Assembly (NCBI GenBank): GCA_963700105.1
Contig: CAVOWL010000004.1
Location: 434,001 to 498,000 of the forward strand
DNA: 64,000 nt
Direction of reading: 5' to 3'
DNA from: CAVUWL01 sp963700105
Lineage (GTDB): Bacteria > Actinomycetota > Thermoleophilia > Solirubrobacterales > 70-9
Part shown: piece after piece, positions 1 to 8,085 of the stretch
How the letters are laid out: each line of letters starts with the position of its first letter
Numbering within the stretch: the first letter of the stretch is position 1
Program-made: the position numbers and the translations under genes
The notes under the pieces: model-generated
Seen by the model: the letters and a program-made list of their open reading frames with translations, nothing else
Told to the model about the DNA's origin: nothing
Databases searched by the model: none

Positions 1-472
1 CCCCAGATTCGACCTCGATCACCGAACCGATCGCGGGCCAGAGCGCCACGTCGCTGAGGGTCGCGTGAACTGTGTCTGAATTCGTCTGCGCGCAAATGAT
101 TGTCTGAATGCTCCGTATCGGCTGCTGCGGTTTCGGATCTGCGGGCGGTTCGATCGCCGAGCCCTCGCGAGCTGCACGCTCAAGGCCCTCGAAGCAGTAG
201 GCGGCCAGCAAGCCAAGACCGTTCTCCTCCACCCCATACTTGCGCCTCGCATCGGCAACGTCTCCACGCCGCTGAAAAAACCTCAACATGGCCGTTCGAT
301 CCTCGTCTAGGTAGAGACTTTGGTCGATATCGGGTTCCTTCTCGCGCAACCACTGAAAAAGGCTCCCACTGTCGATCTGCTCGCGCAGTTCGCCCGGATC
401 CAGCGAAGCTCCCCTATCGATCGCAGCGAGGATTTCGAAACCCATCTGGGTGTAGCGCAGCTGCGCGTCCAT
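1..472 (-). CDS. Unidentified protein, C-terminus outside window
   Basis: I do not recognise this protein. From the ATG at 472 the frame stays open for 157 codons and runs off the left edge, so its C-terminus is missing. It is soluble and charged, with no signal peptide, membrane segment or known motif. The start codon overlaps the stop of the upstream small membrane protein in a TGATG junction, so the two are probably translated together. Codon use is less GC-skewed than in the later core genes (for example AGG, CTA, ATA and AAT codons), which fits an accessory or fast-evolving gene. Confidence 0.55.
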   Translation of the reverse strand, partial: MDAQLRYTQMGFEILAAIDRGASLDPGELREQIDSGSLFQWLREKEPDIDQSLYLDEDRTAMLRFFQRRGDVADARRKYGVEENGLGLLAAYCFEGLERAAREGSAIEPPADPKPQQPIRSIQTIICAQTNSDTVHATLSDVALWPAIGSVIEVESG

Positions 473-720
473 CAGCGCTCCCCGAGCTCGGGAGAGAGGG
501 TGTCCTCGTCGAGTTGGGCGAGCTTCGCTTCACGCCTGAAGCGGTGGACGAGGAAGACCCCAACGACGATCAGCGCCGAGGCGATATACCCGGCTATTCC
601 AACCATGGTGTAGATCCCGCTTCCGGTCGCCCATATCGCCATTACTAGTTGCAGGGTAGCGAGGCACTCAGCGGCCCCGCACCTCGATCGCCCCATGCGA
701 GGTGCGGAGAGTGATGGCAT
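472..720 (-). CDS. Small membrane protein, unknown function
   Basis: The longest frame has 82 codons. The middle holds one or two hydrophobic stretches (about residues 22-58), followed by a basic segment (HRFRREAK) and an acidic tail, as in a small inner-membrane protein with a cytoplasmic C-terminus. The start is uncertain: the ATG at 720 has GGAG only two bases upstream, and internal ATGs just before the hydrophobic part would give proteins of roughly 45-60 residues. It overlaps the next gene by one base. No family recognised. Confidence 0.45.
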   Translation of the reverse strand: MPSLSAPRMGRSRCGAAECLATLQLVMAIWATGSGIYTMVGIAGYIASALIVVGVFLVHRFRREAKLAQLDEDTLSPELGER

Positions 721-1032
721 CGCTCCAATTGAGCGCGACAGAGCGCAGCAGTGCTCCCCGCAAAGGAGGATGATCGATTGTCATAAATGTGCACCGCCGC
801 TTCGGCAGCGGGCTCGGTGCGATCAGAAATCGAGGCGGCCGATTGCCTCGGTTCCCGCCTGCGATTAGCCGGCGGCGCGATCGCGCCTCACGGTAATGGA
901 TTCAGTCGCTCGAATCTGATTGTCTGCGTGCGAGCCAACAATTCGAATCGAGCAGCTGCTTTTGGCTACCTCGACGGCTATCAGTCAGCCCGCGGGGCCG
1001 ATTCGTGGCGATCGCCCGAGCGAGGTCAAGCC
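721..1032. other. Intergenic stretch with no supported gene
   Basis: I see no convincing gene in these 312 bases. A perfect AAAGGAGG Shine-Dalgarno-like string lies on the plus strand at 762-769, but the only plus-strand reading frame near it (from 787) runs antisense into the VOC gene and has no recognisable protein character. The string could be chance or a decayed start site. Confidence 0.4.
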
Positions 1033-1533
1033 TCAGTCCTTGAGCTCGGCCAAGAGATCTGTGAGATCCAGGGGGCGAACGTACATCTCGACCTTTTGGC
1101 CGGGCTGCGGATCGGGCCACTGATCGCGATCGCGGTCCCAGTAAAGCTCGATCCCGTTTTGATCGGGGTCACGCAAATAAAGTGCCTCGCTTACCCCATG
1201 ATCTGAGGCACCATCGAGTGGGATTCCCGCCTCACCGAGACGGCGCAGCGCATCGGCTAAGGAGCGTCGGCTCGGGTAGCGGATCGCGAAGTGATATAGC
1301 CCCGTGCTCCCGGCTGGTGGCGGAGCGCCACCCCTCGATTGCCAGGAGTTCAGTCCGATGTGGTGGTGGTATCCGCCCGCGGAGACGAAGGCCGCATCAT
1401 CGCCAAAGCGCTGCTGCAACTCAAACCCGAGCACACCGCAGTAGAAATCCAGGGCGCGGGAGACGCTTGAGACTTTGAGGTGGACGTGACCGATCTCAAC
1501 GCCGGGATCGATCTTCTCGGGAATGGACTCCAC
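1033..1533 (-). CDS. VOC-family (glyoxalase/extradiol dioxygenase-like) protein
   Basis: This 166-residue protein has the vicinal oxygen chelate fold. It opens with a beta strand containing the first metal-ligand histidine (IGHVHLKVSS), then 'RALDFYCGVLGF', an HHHIGLN segment in mid-protein, and closes with 'LYLRDPDQNGIELYWDR', where the Glu is the usual last ligand. It most resembles the CatE/YfiE-type catechol-2,3-dioxygenase-like group, but it holds one full VOC module, so the substrate cannot be predicted. The start is a GTG at 1533. A possible -10 (TATGGT) ends 8 bases upstream, compatible with a leaderless or very short-leader mRNA. Confidence 0.85.
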   Translation of the reverse strand: MESIPEKIDPGVEIGHVHLKVSSVSRALDFYCGVLGFELQQRFGDDAAFVSAGGYHHHIGLNSWQSRGGAPPPAGSTGLYHFAIRYPSRRSLADALRRLGEAGIPLDGASDHGVSEALYLRDPDQNGIELYWDRDRDQWPDPQPGQKVEMYVRPLDLTDLLAELKD

Positions 1534-1564
1534 CGTCGTTGACCATAGCGATTCTGAGCCTGAG

Positions 1565-1966
1565 CTAGGCGCCGTCGAGCACCTCGTTTACCAAGCGGTC
1601 GGCGGCGGCGTTTTCCTCGCGGGGCACGTGGCGAATCGACCAACTGTCCAAGCCGACCAGGGCCGTCTTTACCTCTCGATGCAATTGGCGCAGCGTCGAG
1701 TCTTTGACCTTGTACTCGCCCCTAACCTGGCGAACGACCAGCTCCGAGTCGCCGACCAACTCCAAATCGGTGGCGCCGATCGCCATCGCCCGCTCAATTC
1801 CCAGTAAAAGCGCCCTGTACTCGGCAACGTTATTTGTCGCTCGGCCGATTCGCTCTCCCCTCTCCTCGAGCACGACGCCGTCGCGGTCGCGAACGACGAC
1901 GCCGATCGCCGCTGGGCCCGGGTTGCCGCGGGCACCGCCATCAACGTTGACCCTCACCGCGACCAC
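1565..1966 (-). CDS. rnhA: RNase H family protein (RNase HI-like)
   Basis: Cleaves RNA in RNA-DNA hybrids. The four acidic active-site residues are in family context: Asp in 'VNVDGGARGNPGPA', Glu in 'NNVAEYRALL', Asp in 'LVGDSELVV' and Asp in 'NAAADRLVN'. Length (about 133 residues) and sequence match the short RNase HI domain of Rv2228c/YpdQ type without the basic hybrid-binding N-terminal domain. I chose the GTG at 1966, four bases after the upstream stop (1971), because it puts the first Asp near residue 10 as in relatives. A GTG at 2017 would add 17 residues inside the upstream gene. Likely cotranscribed with the zinc-binding protein. Confidence 0.88.
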   Translation of the reverse strand: MVAVRVNVDGGARGNPGPAAIGVVVRDRDGVVLEERGERIGRATNNVAEYRALLLGIERAMAIGATDLELVGDSELVVRQVRGEYKVKDSTLRQLHREVKTALVGLDSWSIRHVPREENAAADRLVNEVLDGA

Positions 1967-1970
1967 CGCT

Positions 1971-2513
1971 TCAGGCGACCCGCTCGCTGCTGCCGCGATC
2001 AGGCTTGGCGGGTGCACCGAGGCGCAGTTGACCTCCCAGGGCCGCCGTCGCGTTCCATTGGCGCGCGGCTTGATCGAGCTGCTGCATCTCGGTGCCCGTA
2101 TCGATCGGATATACAGCCCGAAGCTGATCGCCCAGATCGACTCCCCACTGATACCAGGTCAGCTCCCATGCCACCGTAACCCGAACTTCGGTGGGCGACC
2201 CCGCCGCCGCGCCCACCGAGACCCACGGCTCTCCCAGGGTCCTCATCAGACCGGCGACCGTGCGAGCGGACTCGCTCTGATTGAACCGCGAAACCGCCTG
2301 CTCGAAGCGGCTTTGGGGAGACTCTTCAACGGTCGGGGCTCGATCGGTGCGCGCCCCCCGGGCGGCTGGATCGACCCAGCCAAGCGACTCGGCACGAGCG
2401 CGACAGAGCTCACAAACAAGCTGAGATCCGCTCTTGGAGCTCATGTAGACGCGGGTCCGCTCACCGGAGAGAATCGTGCGGGAGCAGATCGCGCAGGACT
2501 TATCGGGGCTCAC
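1971..2513 (-). CDS. Conserved-looking protein with N-terminal CxxC zinc site
   Basis: This 180-residue protein starts with 'CAIC' and 'CELCR' pairs about 25 residues apart (residues 7-37), a likely structural zinc site resembling a zinc-ribbon or McrA-like knuckle. A polar linker follows, then an alpha/beta-looking domain with a distinctive 'TWYQWGVDLGD' segment. I do not recognise the family and assign no function. It begins at a GTG (2513) with TAACTT six bases upstream, so it probably heads a leaderless transcript that continues into the RNase H gene. Confidence 0.75.
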   Translation of the reverse strand: MSPDKSCAICSRTILSGERTRVYMSSKSGSQLVCELCRARAESLGWVDPAARGARTDRAPTVEESPQSRFEQAVSRFNQSESARTVAGLMRTLGEPWVSVGAAAGSPTEVRVTVAWELTWYQWGVDLGDQLRAVYPIDTGTEMQQLDQAARQWNATAALGGQLRLGAPAKPDRGSSERVA

Positions 2514-2519
2514 CCCGCC

Positions 2520-2525
2520 AAGTTA
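2520..2525 (-). promoter_or_regulatory. -10 box for the zinc-site protein (leaderless)
   Basis: TAACTT (2525 to 2520) lies exactly six bases before the GTG at 2513, so transcription should start at or beside the start codon. No -35 is evident. Confidence 0.55.
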
Positions 2526-2631
2526 GCAGTGCCCGGAGGGCGCGACCGCGGGCCACAGCAGGGCAAGAAATCCCCGCTGCAACGCGCCGCTTCGCCCTCA
2601 GCGCCGAGCGCTCGCTGCCCCGGCGCCGCGG

Positions 2632-3411
2632 CTAGACCTGTTGCAGGTGTGACTTCAACCTCATCACGGCCTTCGTATGTAGCTGGGAGACCCGCGACTC
2701 GGTGACCCCCAGTACCTCGCCAATCTCGCGCAGGGTCAGGTTCTCGTAGTAGTAGAGGGCAACGACCAGCTGCTCGCGCTCGGGCAGCGAGCCAATCGCC
2801 TCCGTCAGGCGGTCCTTGATCTCGCTGCTCGCCAGCGCTTCTTGGGGATCATCGGCAGCGTGATCGGCGATCGTGTCCAGCAGGGAGATCTGATCACCGG
2901 AGGAGTCTGAGACCGTCCACAGCTCATCGAGTGCGTAGACCGAGGAGTTGGCAATTTCTAGGAGCGAGGACTGCAGGTCCTCTTCGCTGGTGCCAAGTTT
3001 TGCCGCCAGCTCGGCCTCGGTCGGAGCTCGCTGCAGTTCGTGCTCGAGCTTTGCCTGAGCACCCTCGATCTCTCTCGCCCGAGAGCGGACAGACCGAGGC
3101 ACCCAATCCAAGGAGCGCAATTCGTCGATGATCGCGCCGCGGATCCGGGTCATCGCAAATGTCTCGAATTTGATTCCGCGCTCGGGTTCAAACCGCTCGA
3201 TCGCTCCGATCAGGCCCATCAGCCCGTAGGAGATCAAGTCGGCGTCTTCGACGTGGGAGGGCAAACCCGCACCGAGACGACCGGCGACGAACTTGACCAT
3301 CGGTGAGTAGGCCACGACAAGCCGCTCTCGAGCGGAGGGGTCCCCCTCCTCTTTGTAGCGACGCCAGAGGACCCGCAGCTCCACCTCTTTTACCCCAGTC
3401 TGCATGGCCAT
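2632..3411 (-). CDS. whiG: RNA polymerase sigma factor, WhiG/FliA (sigma-28) group
   Basis: A 259-residue alternative sigma-70 family factor. Region 2 (about residues 30-105) contains 'VEDADLISYGLMGLIGAIERFEPERGIKFETFAMTRIRG' style core-binding and -10 recognition helices. Region 3 follows ('DWVPRSVRSR...LEHELQRAPTEAELAAKLG'), and region 4 ends with a helix-turn-helix ('LTLREIGEVLGVTESRVSQLHTKAV') for -35 recognition. The SRVSQLH pattern is typical of the FliA/WhiG branch. Whether it drives motility or developmental genes cannot be told here, since no flagellar gene lies in the window. The ATG at 3411 is preceded by TAGAAT with a six-base gap, indicating a leaderless mRNA. Confidence 0.92.
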   Translation of the reverse strand: MAMQTGVKEVELRVLWRRYKEEGDPSARERLVVAYSPMVKFVAGRLGAGLPSHVEDADLISYGLMGLIGAIERFEPERGIKFETFAMTRIRGAIIDELRSLDWVPRSVRSRAREIEGAQAKLEHELQRAPTEAELAAKLGTSEEDLQSSLLEIANSSVYALDELWTVSDSSGDQISLLDTIADHAADDPQEALASSEIKDRLTEAIGSLPEREQLVVALYYYENLTLREIGEVLGVTESRVSQLHTKAVMRLKSHLQQV

Positions 3412-3417
3412 TCCTCG

Positions 3418-3423
3418 ATTCTA
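3418..3423 (-). promoter_or_regulatory. -10 box for the sigma factor gene (leaderless)
   Basis: TAGAAT (3423 to 3418), then CGAGGA, then the ATG at 3411. It is one of the best matches to the TAGnnT pattern repeated through this window. Confidence 0.6.
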
Positions 3424-3446
3424 GGCTTGTGCGGGGGTTTTCGGGT

Positions 3447-4334
3447 TCAGGCTCTGGGGTGGCTGGCGGCGTAGGTGTCGCGCAGGCGCGACGCATCGAC
3501 CCGGGTGTAGATCTGAGTTGTGGAGATCGAGGAGTGGCCGAGCAACTCCTGGATGGTACGCAGGTCGGCTCCACCCTCCAAAAGATGGGTCGCAAAGGAG
3601 TGGCGCAGGGAGTGCGGAGAGACCCCGCCCGCGACGGCCGCCTCCCGCGTCCAGAGCGCCAAACGGCGGGTGACGTCGGAGTTGGAGAGTCGACGTCCGC
3701 TCTTGGAGAGGAAGAGTGCCCGCTCGCGGGGATCCACAGCAAGCATCCGTCGGCCATCCTGCACGTAGCGGCGCAGGGCCAGCTGCGCGGGCTCGCCAAC
3801 CGGCAGCAGTCGCTGCTTTGAGCCCTTGCCGATAACCCGCAATTGCTCGGTCTCGTGGTCAAGCGCTCGCTGATCGAGGTTGACAATCTCCTCGCAGCGC
3901 AACCCACACGAGTAGGCCAGCTCGAGCATCGCCCTGTCGCGCAGCTGCAAAGGCGTCCGGGCTGGGATCCCCTCCAGGAGGGCGCGGATCTGTTCTTCGG
4001 AGAGAAGCCGTGGCAGTTTCTGGGCCCGTTTGGGAGAGGAAACGAGATCGGCAGGATTTTGCTCGACCCGTTGGGTGCGCAGGAGGAAGCCAAAGAGGCT
4101 GCGGATCGCGGCGAGCTTTCGGGCCACGGTGGCGGGCGCCGCGGAGTCCGCGGAGAGTCCCGCTCCAAAGCGGCGAACGTCGCGGTAGCGCACATCCCCG
4201 GGGCCAAGGCCGCGCCCCCCAGCCCACTCCACAAATTGGCCGAGGTCAACGGCGTAGGCTCGCCGCGTGCGCTCAGCCAAGCCGCGCCCCCGCAGGTCTC
4301 GATCGAACTCGGCAATCGCCGATCCCCAGGTCAT
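3447..4334 (-). CDS. xerC: Tyrosine recombinase, XerC/XerD type
   Basis: A 295-residue site-specific recombinase. The N-terminal SAM-like core-binding domain (about residues 1-95) precedes the catalytic domain, which has the full active-site set: Arg in 'YSCGLRCEEI', Lys in 'IGKGSKQR', His-x-x-Arg in 'SPHSLRHSF', His in 'LGHSSI' and the nucleophile Tyr in 'TQIYTRV'. Length and lack of extensions fit chromosome-dimer-resolving XerC/XerD rather than a phage integrase. It lies between a sigma factor and a folate enzyme with no phage genes nearby. XerC versus XerD cannot be settled from this copy alone. Confidence 0.92.
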   Translation of the reverse strand: MTWGSAIAEFDRDLRGRGLAERTRRAYAVDLGQFVEWAGGRGLGPGDVRYRDVRRFGAGLSADSAAPATVARKLAAIRSLFGFLLRTQRVEQNPADLVSSPKRAQKLPRLLSEEQIRALLEGIPARTPLQLRDRAMLELAYSCGLRCEEIVNLDQRALDHETEQLRVIGKGSKQRLLPVGEPAQLALRRYVQDGRRMLAVDPRERALFLSKSGRRLSNSDVTRRLALWTREAAVAGGVSPHSLRHSFATHLLEGGADLRTIQELLGHSSISTTQIYTRVDASRLRDTYAASHPRA

Positions 4335-4484
4335 CTAAGGGGTTTCGCCACGCGACGCAGCGAGCCTTCAGCAATTCTTGAGTCGACTCGGATCGAAGCG
4401 CCAAGATCAGCCCTGGATTGGCACGGATTGATCCCTGGTACGGGCAGCGCGCAGCCGGTGGCGATGCGGGATCCCTGCGGTGGA

Positions 4485-4490
4485 TAGGCT
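4485..4490 (+). promoter_or_regulatory. -10 box for the 5-formyl-THF cyclo-ligase gene (leaderless)
   Basis: TAGGCT lies six bases before the GTG at 4497 in the 162-base divergent region between xerC and this gene. Confidence 0.55.
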
Positions 4491-4496
4491 CTTGCG

Positions 4497-5210
4497 GTGC
4501 GTTCCAAGGATGAGGTCCGCAAAGGCGTTTGGACGGCGATGGAGCGCGAGGGTGTATCGCGCTTCCCGGGCGCCGACGGGCGGATACCAAACTTTGCCGG
4601 AGCAAAGCTCGCCGCCGAGAAGCTGGCCGGTCACCGCCTCTGGAAGCGTGCTCGCGCGATCAAGGCAAACCCAGACTCCCCGCAGACCTACGCTCGACGG
4701 ATAGCTTTGGAGGAGGGAAAGACGGTGATCATGGCGGTCCCGCGCCTCCGCGACCCCCATCCCTTCCGAGTGCTAGACCCCACCGAGCTCTCAAAGCAGG
4801 CGGTCAAAGAGGCGGCGACGATCAAGGGGGCGCTCCGCCACGGTCGGGTGATCGCCGTCGATGAGCTGCCAGAGATCGACTTCGTGCTTTGCGGCTCGGT
4901 TGCAGTCAATCTGAGCGGTGCGCGGGTGGGTAAAGGGGGCGGCTATTCCGATCTTGAGTACGGAATATTGATAGACGCTGGCAAGATCGATGATCACACG
5001 ACAGTCGCTACCACGGTCCACCCGACCCAGATTCTGCGCCGGCACCTGATGATGACGGCCCACGATCTACCAATCGATCTGATCGCCACCCCACGTGCCG
5101 TGATCGAGGTGGAGCGCCAGTACGAGCGGCCCCGTGGAATTCTCTGGGATCACCTGCAGCCACCCCAGATCCGCGAGATCCCGGTGCTTGAACGGATGGG
5201 GTACGCCTAG
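4497..5210 (+). CDS. 5-formyltetrahydrofolate cyclo-ligase family protein
   Basis: A 237-residue member of the family that converts 5-formyl-THF to 5,10-methenyl-THF using ATP. The C-terminal half contains the family ATP/phosphate loop 'GKGGGYSDLEYG' (about residues 145-156), and the protein ends with a 'IPVLERMGYA'-like segment. The N-terminus ('RFPGADGRIPNFAGAKLAAEKL') resembles the MTHFSD/actinobacterial subgroup more than classical E. coli YgfA, so folate repair is likely but not certain. The GTG start is supported by TAGGCT six bases upstream. Confidence 0.85.
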   Translation: MRSKDEVRKGVWTAMEREGVSRFPGADGRIPNFAGAKLAAEKLAGHRLWKRARAIKANPDSPQTYARRIALEEGKTVIMAVPRLRDPHPFRVLDPTELSKQAVKEAATIKGALRHGRVIAVDELPEIDFVLCGSVAVNLSGARVGKGGGYSDLEYGILIDAGKIDDHTTVATTVHPTQILRRHLMMTAHDLPIDLIATPRAVIEVERQYERPRGILWDHLQPPQIREIPVLERMGYA

Positions 5211-5446
5211 ATCGGCCCCCGAGGCAACCCAGCGCCATCCCTGCAACCCGCCGCATACCTTGGGCAAGTCCAAGGCGGGGGGTGTAGATCGCCTCAATTG
5301 GGCAGCGAGCCAACCGGGCCCTCGGTGGCGCGCGGAAGCTCAGAAATCGCCTTCGCTGCTGGTCGGGGTAGGGTTTGGGTCCGGTGATCTGGTGGCGCTC
5401 CCAATCACGATCCAGCCGACCGTAGCGCTTCGCAAGCACCTCGGGG

Positions 5447-6346
5447 ATGACCCAAAATCCACTGACCAGCTCCGGGGCTGACTACGGCGATCCCAGCCCG
5501 CGGTGGCTGCAGATCGACTGGAGCCGCCATCGGCAGCGGCTGGAGCTACCCGGCGCGCTCGTCAATTACGTCGAGATCGGCGAGGGCAAGCCGGTTCTCT
5601 TCGTGCACGGTATCTCCGGTTGCTGGCAGAACTGGCTAGAAAACCTTCCCCATGTCGGCCAGAGCAGCAGGGCGATCGCGCTCGATTTACCCGGCTTTGG
5701 CAGCAGTCCAATGCCCTCGTGGGAGATCGATATTCCGGCCTACGGGCGGATGATCCACGACTTCTGCGAGAAGCTGGGAATTGAGGAAGGCGCCGCGATC
5801 ATCGGCCACTCGATGGGAGGCTTTATCGCCGCCGAGGCTGCGACCGCGGCGCCGGGGCGCTTTGATCGCCTCGGGCTGATCTCGGCCGCGGGCATCCTCA
5901 ACGCCACCAACCCCGAGCTCTGGGCGACCGTTACCGCATTTGCCTGGAAGACGCTCGGGCCAGCCGTTGCCTCCCACGCCAAAGAGCTCCTCGCGCGGCG
6001 CCGAATTCGCCAGGCCGTTATGGGTCCGGTTCTCCGCTATCCGGCGCAGCTCAGGGCCGACCTTCTCTGGGAGCAAATGAACGGTGGCCTGCGTTGCCCT
6101 GGCTTCTCCGCCGCGATCGGAGCCCTGATCCACCATGACCTCCGTGACCGACTTGCCCAGATCGAGATCCCGACGCTGGTGGCCTGGGGATTCGATGACC
6201 GGGTGATCCCGGTCGTGGCCGCGCTCAGCTACCACCGTCGCATTCCCGGCTCACGACTTGAGATCTTCGAGCGCACCGGCCATGCTCCACAGCTCGAGCG
6301 TCCAGCGCGATTCAACGCGCTGATTGATCAGCTGCTGGTCGACTAA
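5447..6346 (+). CDS. Alpha/beta-fold hydrolase
   Basis: A 299-residue single-domain hydrolase. The oxyanion loop 'LFVHGISG', the nucleophile elbow 'GHSMGG' (Ser near residue 122), the acid in 'WGFDDRVIP' and the catalytic His in 'RTGHAPQLERP' are all present in order. These define an esterase, lipase or C-C hydrolase-type enzyme without specifying the substrate. The 236 bases upstream hold no gene I can support. Its stop overlaps the stop of convergent ilvD by a few bases, so there is no room for a terminator between them. Confidence 0.88.
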   Translation: MTQNPLTSSGADYGDPSPRWLQIDWSRHRQRLELPGALVNYVEIGEGKPVLFVHGISGCWQNWLENLPHVGQSSRAIALDLPGFGSSPMPSWEIDIPAYGRMIHDFCEKLGIEEGAAIIGHSMGGFIAAEAATAAPGRFDRLGLISAAGILNATNPELWATVTAFAWKTLGPAVASHAKELLARRRIRQAVMGPVLRYPAQLRADLLWEQMNGGLRCPGFSAAIGALIHHDLRDRLAQIEIPTLVAWGFDDRVIPVVAALSYHRRIPGSRLEIFERTGHAPQLERPARFNALIDQLLVD

Positions 6347-8037
6347 CCGGTAAGGGCGCCCTCGGAGGCCGAGCCAACCGTCGCCGCATACTTGGCCATC
6401 ACACCCCGCAGGTAGGGGGGCGCCGGGATTTGATAGCTCGCCACCCGGCTTGCAATCTGCTCATCCGAGAGGGCGACGTCGAGGCGGCGAGCATCGACGT
6501 CAAATGTGATCTCATCGCCCTCCTGAACGGCGGCGATCGGGCCTCCCCTCGCCGCCTCGGGGGCGACGTGTCCGGCCATCAGCCCCCGGGTCGCGCCGGA
6601 GAAGCGCCCGTCGGTCAGCAACGCCACATCCTCTCCCAGCCCCTCACCGACGATCGCCGCAGTGACTTGAAGCATCTCCCGCATGCCCGGTCCACCAGCC
6701 GGTCCCTCGTTGCGGATGACGACGATGTCACCGGGTCGAATCTGGCGGTCCTTGACGGCACGAAAGCACTCGCCCTCGGACTCAAAGACCCGAGCCGGGC
6801 CCACCTGTTTTTTGCGCTCGGTCCCGGCCACCTTGACCACCGCCCCCTCGGGAGCCAGATTGCCGCGCATGATCGCGAGCCCGCCCCCGGGCTTAAGCGG
6901 CGCCGACGCCGGGCGAATCACTTCCTGTCCGGGGGCCTCGCTGGCCGCGGCTGCCTCCTCTCCGATCGTGCGCCCGCTGACAGTGATCGCCTCACGGTGA
7001 AGGATTCCCGCCTCATCGAGGCGCTTGAGGAGTAGCGGCACGCCCCCCGCCCGGTACAGATCGGGGCCGAGGAAACGACCGCCGGGCTTGAGGTCGGCAA
7101 GAAGCGGCGTGGCGCGGGAAATCCGCTCGAAATCGTCAATGTCCAGCTCGACCCCGGCCTCGCGAGCGACGGCGAGCAGGTGCAGGACCCCGTTGGTCGA
7201 TCCGCCCGAGGCGCAGACGCAGGCAATCGCATTCTCCAGCGAGTCGCGGGTGATGATCTGGCTGGGGCGCAGGTCCTCGACCAAAACCCTCATCACCATC
7301 TGGCCGATCCGCTCCGCGACCGTGCCCTTCTCCGCATCCTCGGCAGGGACCATCGCCGAGCCTCCCGGAGACACCCCCAGCGCCTCAAAGGCACAGGCCA
7401 TCGTGTTGGCTGTGAACTGGCCGGCGCAGGCCCCCGCGCCCGGGCTCGCAAGGCCCTCGAGGTCGCTCAGATCCTCCTCGCTCATCTCGCCGGCGGCGTG
7501 AGCGCCGATCGCCTCAAAGACATCGAGGATGCTGACGTCGTGCCCACGCCAGTGACCAGCGGCAGCCGAGCCGCCGTAGAGCATCAGCGAGGGAACGTCG
7601 AGTCGGGCCATCGCCATCACGCAACCAGGAATCGTCTTATCGCAGCCCGAGAGCGTCACAATTGCATCGAACTGATAGCCGCGGGCCATCAGCTCAATCG
7701 AGTCCGCGATCAGCTCGCGGCTGATCAGCGAGGCCTTCATCCCCTCTGTTCCCATCGTGATTCCGTCAGAGATGGCGATCGTGTTGAACTCGAGCGGCGT
7801 ACCGCCTGCAGCCCTCACCCCGGCCTTGACGTGCTCGGCGAGACCGCGAAGGTGAAAGTTGCACGGCATCGCGTCGGTCCAGGTGTTGGCGATCCCGATC
7901 GTGGGGCGAGCGAGCGCGTCCTCGCCGTAACCGATCCCCTTCATGTAGGCGCGCGCAGCGGCCCGATCGGGACCGTCGAAGACGACGCTTGAGCGTGGCC
8001 GCGGAAGGCTCGTCGCTGTGCTTGGCTGATCGCTCAG
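6343..8037 (-). CDS. ilvD: Dihydroxy-acid dehydratase, probable CTG start
   Basis: Catalyses the third common step of Ile, Val and Leu synthesis, dehydrating dihydroxy acids with an Fe-S cluster. Cluster cysteines are in 'MPCNFH', 'SGCDKTIPG' and 'GACAGQFTANT'. The first ATG (7944) would delete about 30 N-terminal residues normal for IlvD. The frame reads back without ATG, GTG or TTG to the in-frame thiD stop (8086-8088), with family-like sequence ('SSVVFDGPDRAAARAYMKG') upstream of 7944. CTG at 8037 has AAGGAG (8050-8045) seven bases before it, so I place the start there, giving 564 residues. Probably cotranscribed with thiD. Confidence 0.93.
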   Translation of the reverse strand: MSDQPSTATSLPRPRSSVVFDGPDRAAARAYMKGIGYGEDALARPTIGIANTWTDAMPCNFHLRGLAEHVKAGVRAAGGTPLEFNTIAISDGITMGTEGMKASLISRELIADSIELMARGYQFDAIVTLSGCDKTIPGCVMAMARLDVPSLMLYGGSAAAGHWRGHDVSILDVFEAIGAHAAGEMSEEDLSDLEGLASPGAGACAGQFTANTMACAFEALGVSPGGSAMVPAEDAEKGTVAERIGQMVMRVLVEDLRPSQIITRDSLENAIACVCASGGSTNGVLHLLAVAREAGVELDIDDFERISRATPLLADLKPGGRFLGPDLYRAGGVPLLLKRLDEAGILHREAITVSGRTIGEEAAAASEAPGQEVIRPASAPLKPGGGLAIMRGNLAPEGAVVKVAGTERKKQVGPARVFESEGECFRAVKDRQIRPGDIVVIRNEGPAGGPGMREMLQVTAAIVGEGLGEDVALLTDGRFSGATRGLMAGHVAPEAARGGPIAAVQEGDEITFDVDARRLDVALSDEQIASRVASYQIPAPPYLRGVMAKYAATVGSASEGALTG

Positions 8038-8085
8038 GGGATTGCTCCTTGCTCGTTGATCCTCGGTCTGGGGCTGGTCTGCAAT

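Noticed and set aside
787..1206. 139-codon plus-strand frame after an AAAGGAGG string
   Set aside because: It runs antisense into the well-supported VOC gene, the ribosome-site spacing to its ATG is too long (about 17 bases), and the translation has no protein-family character.
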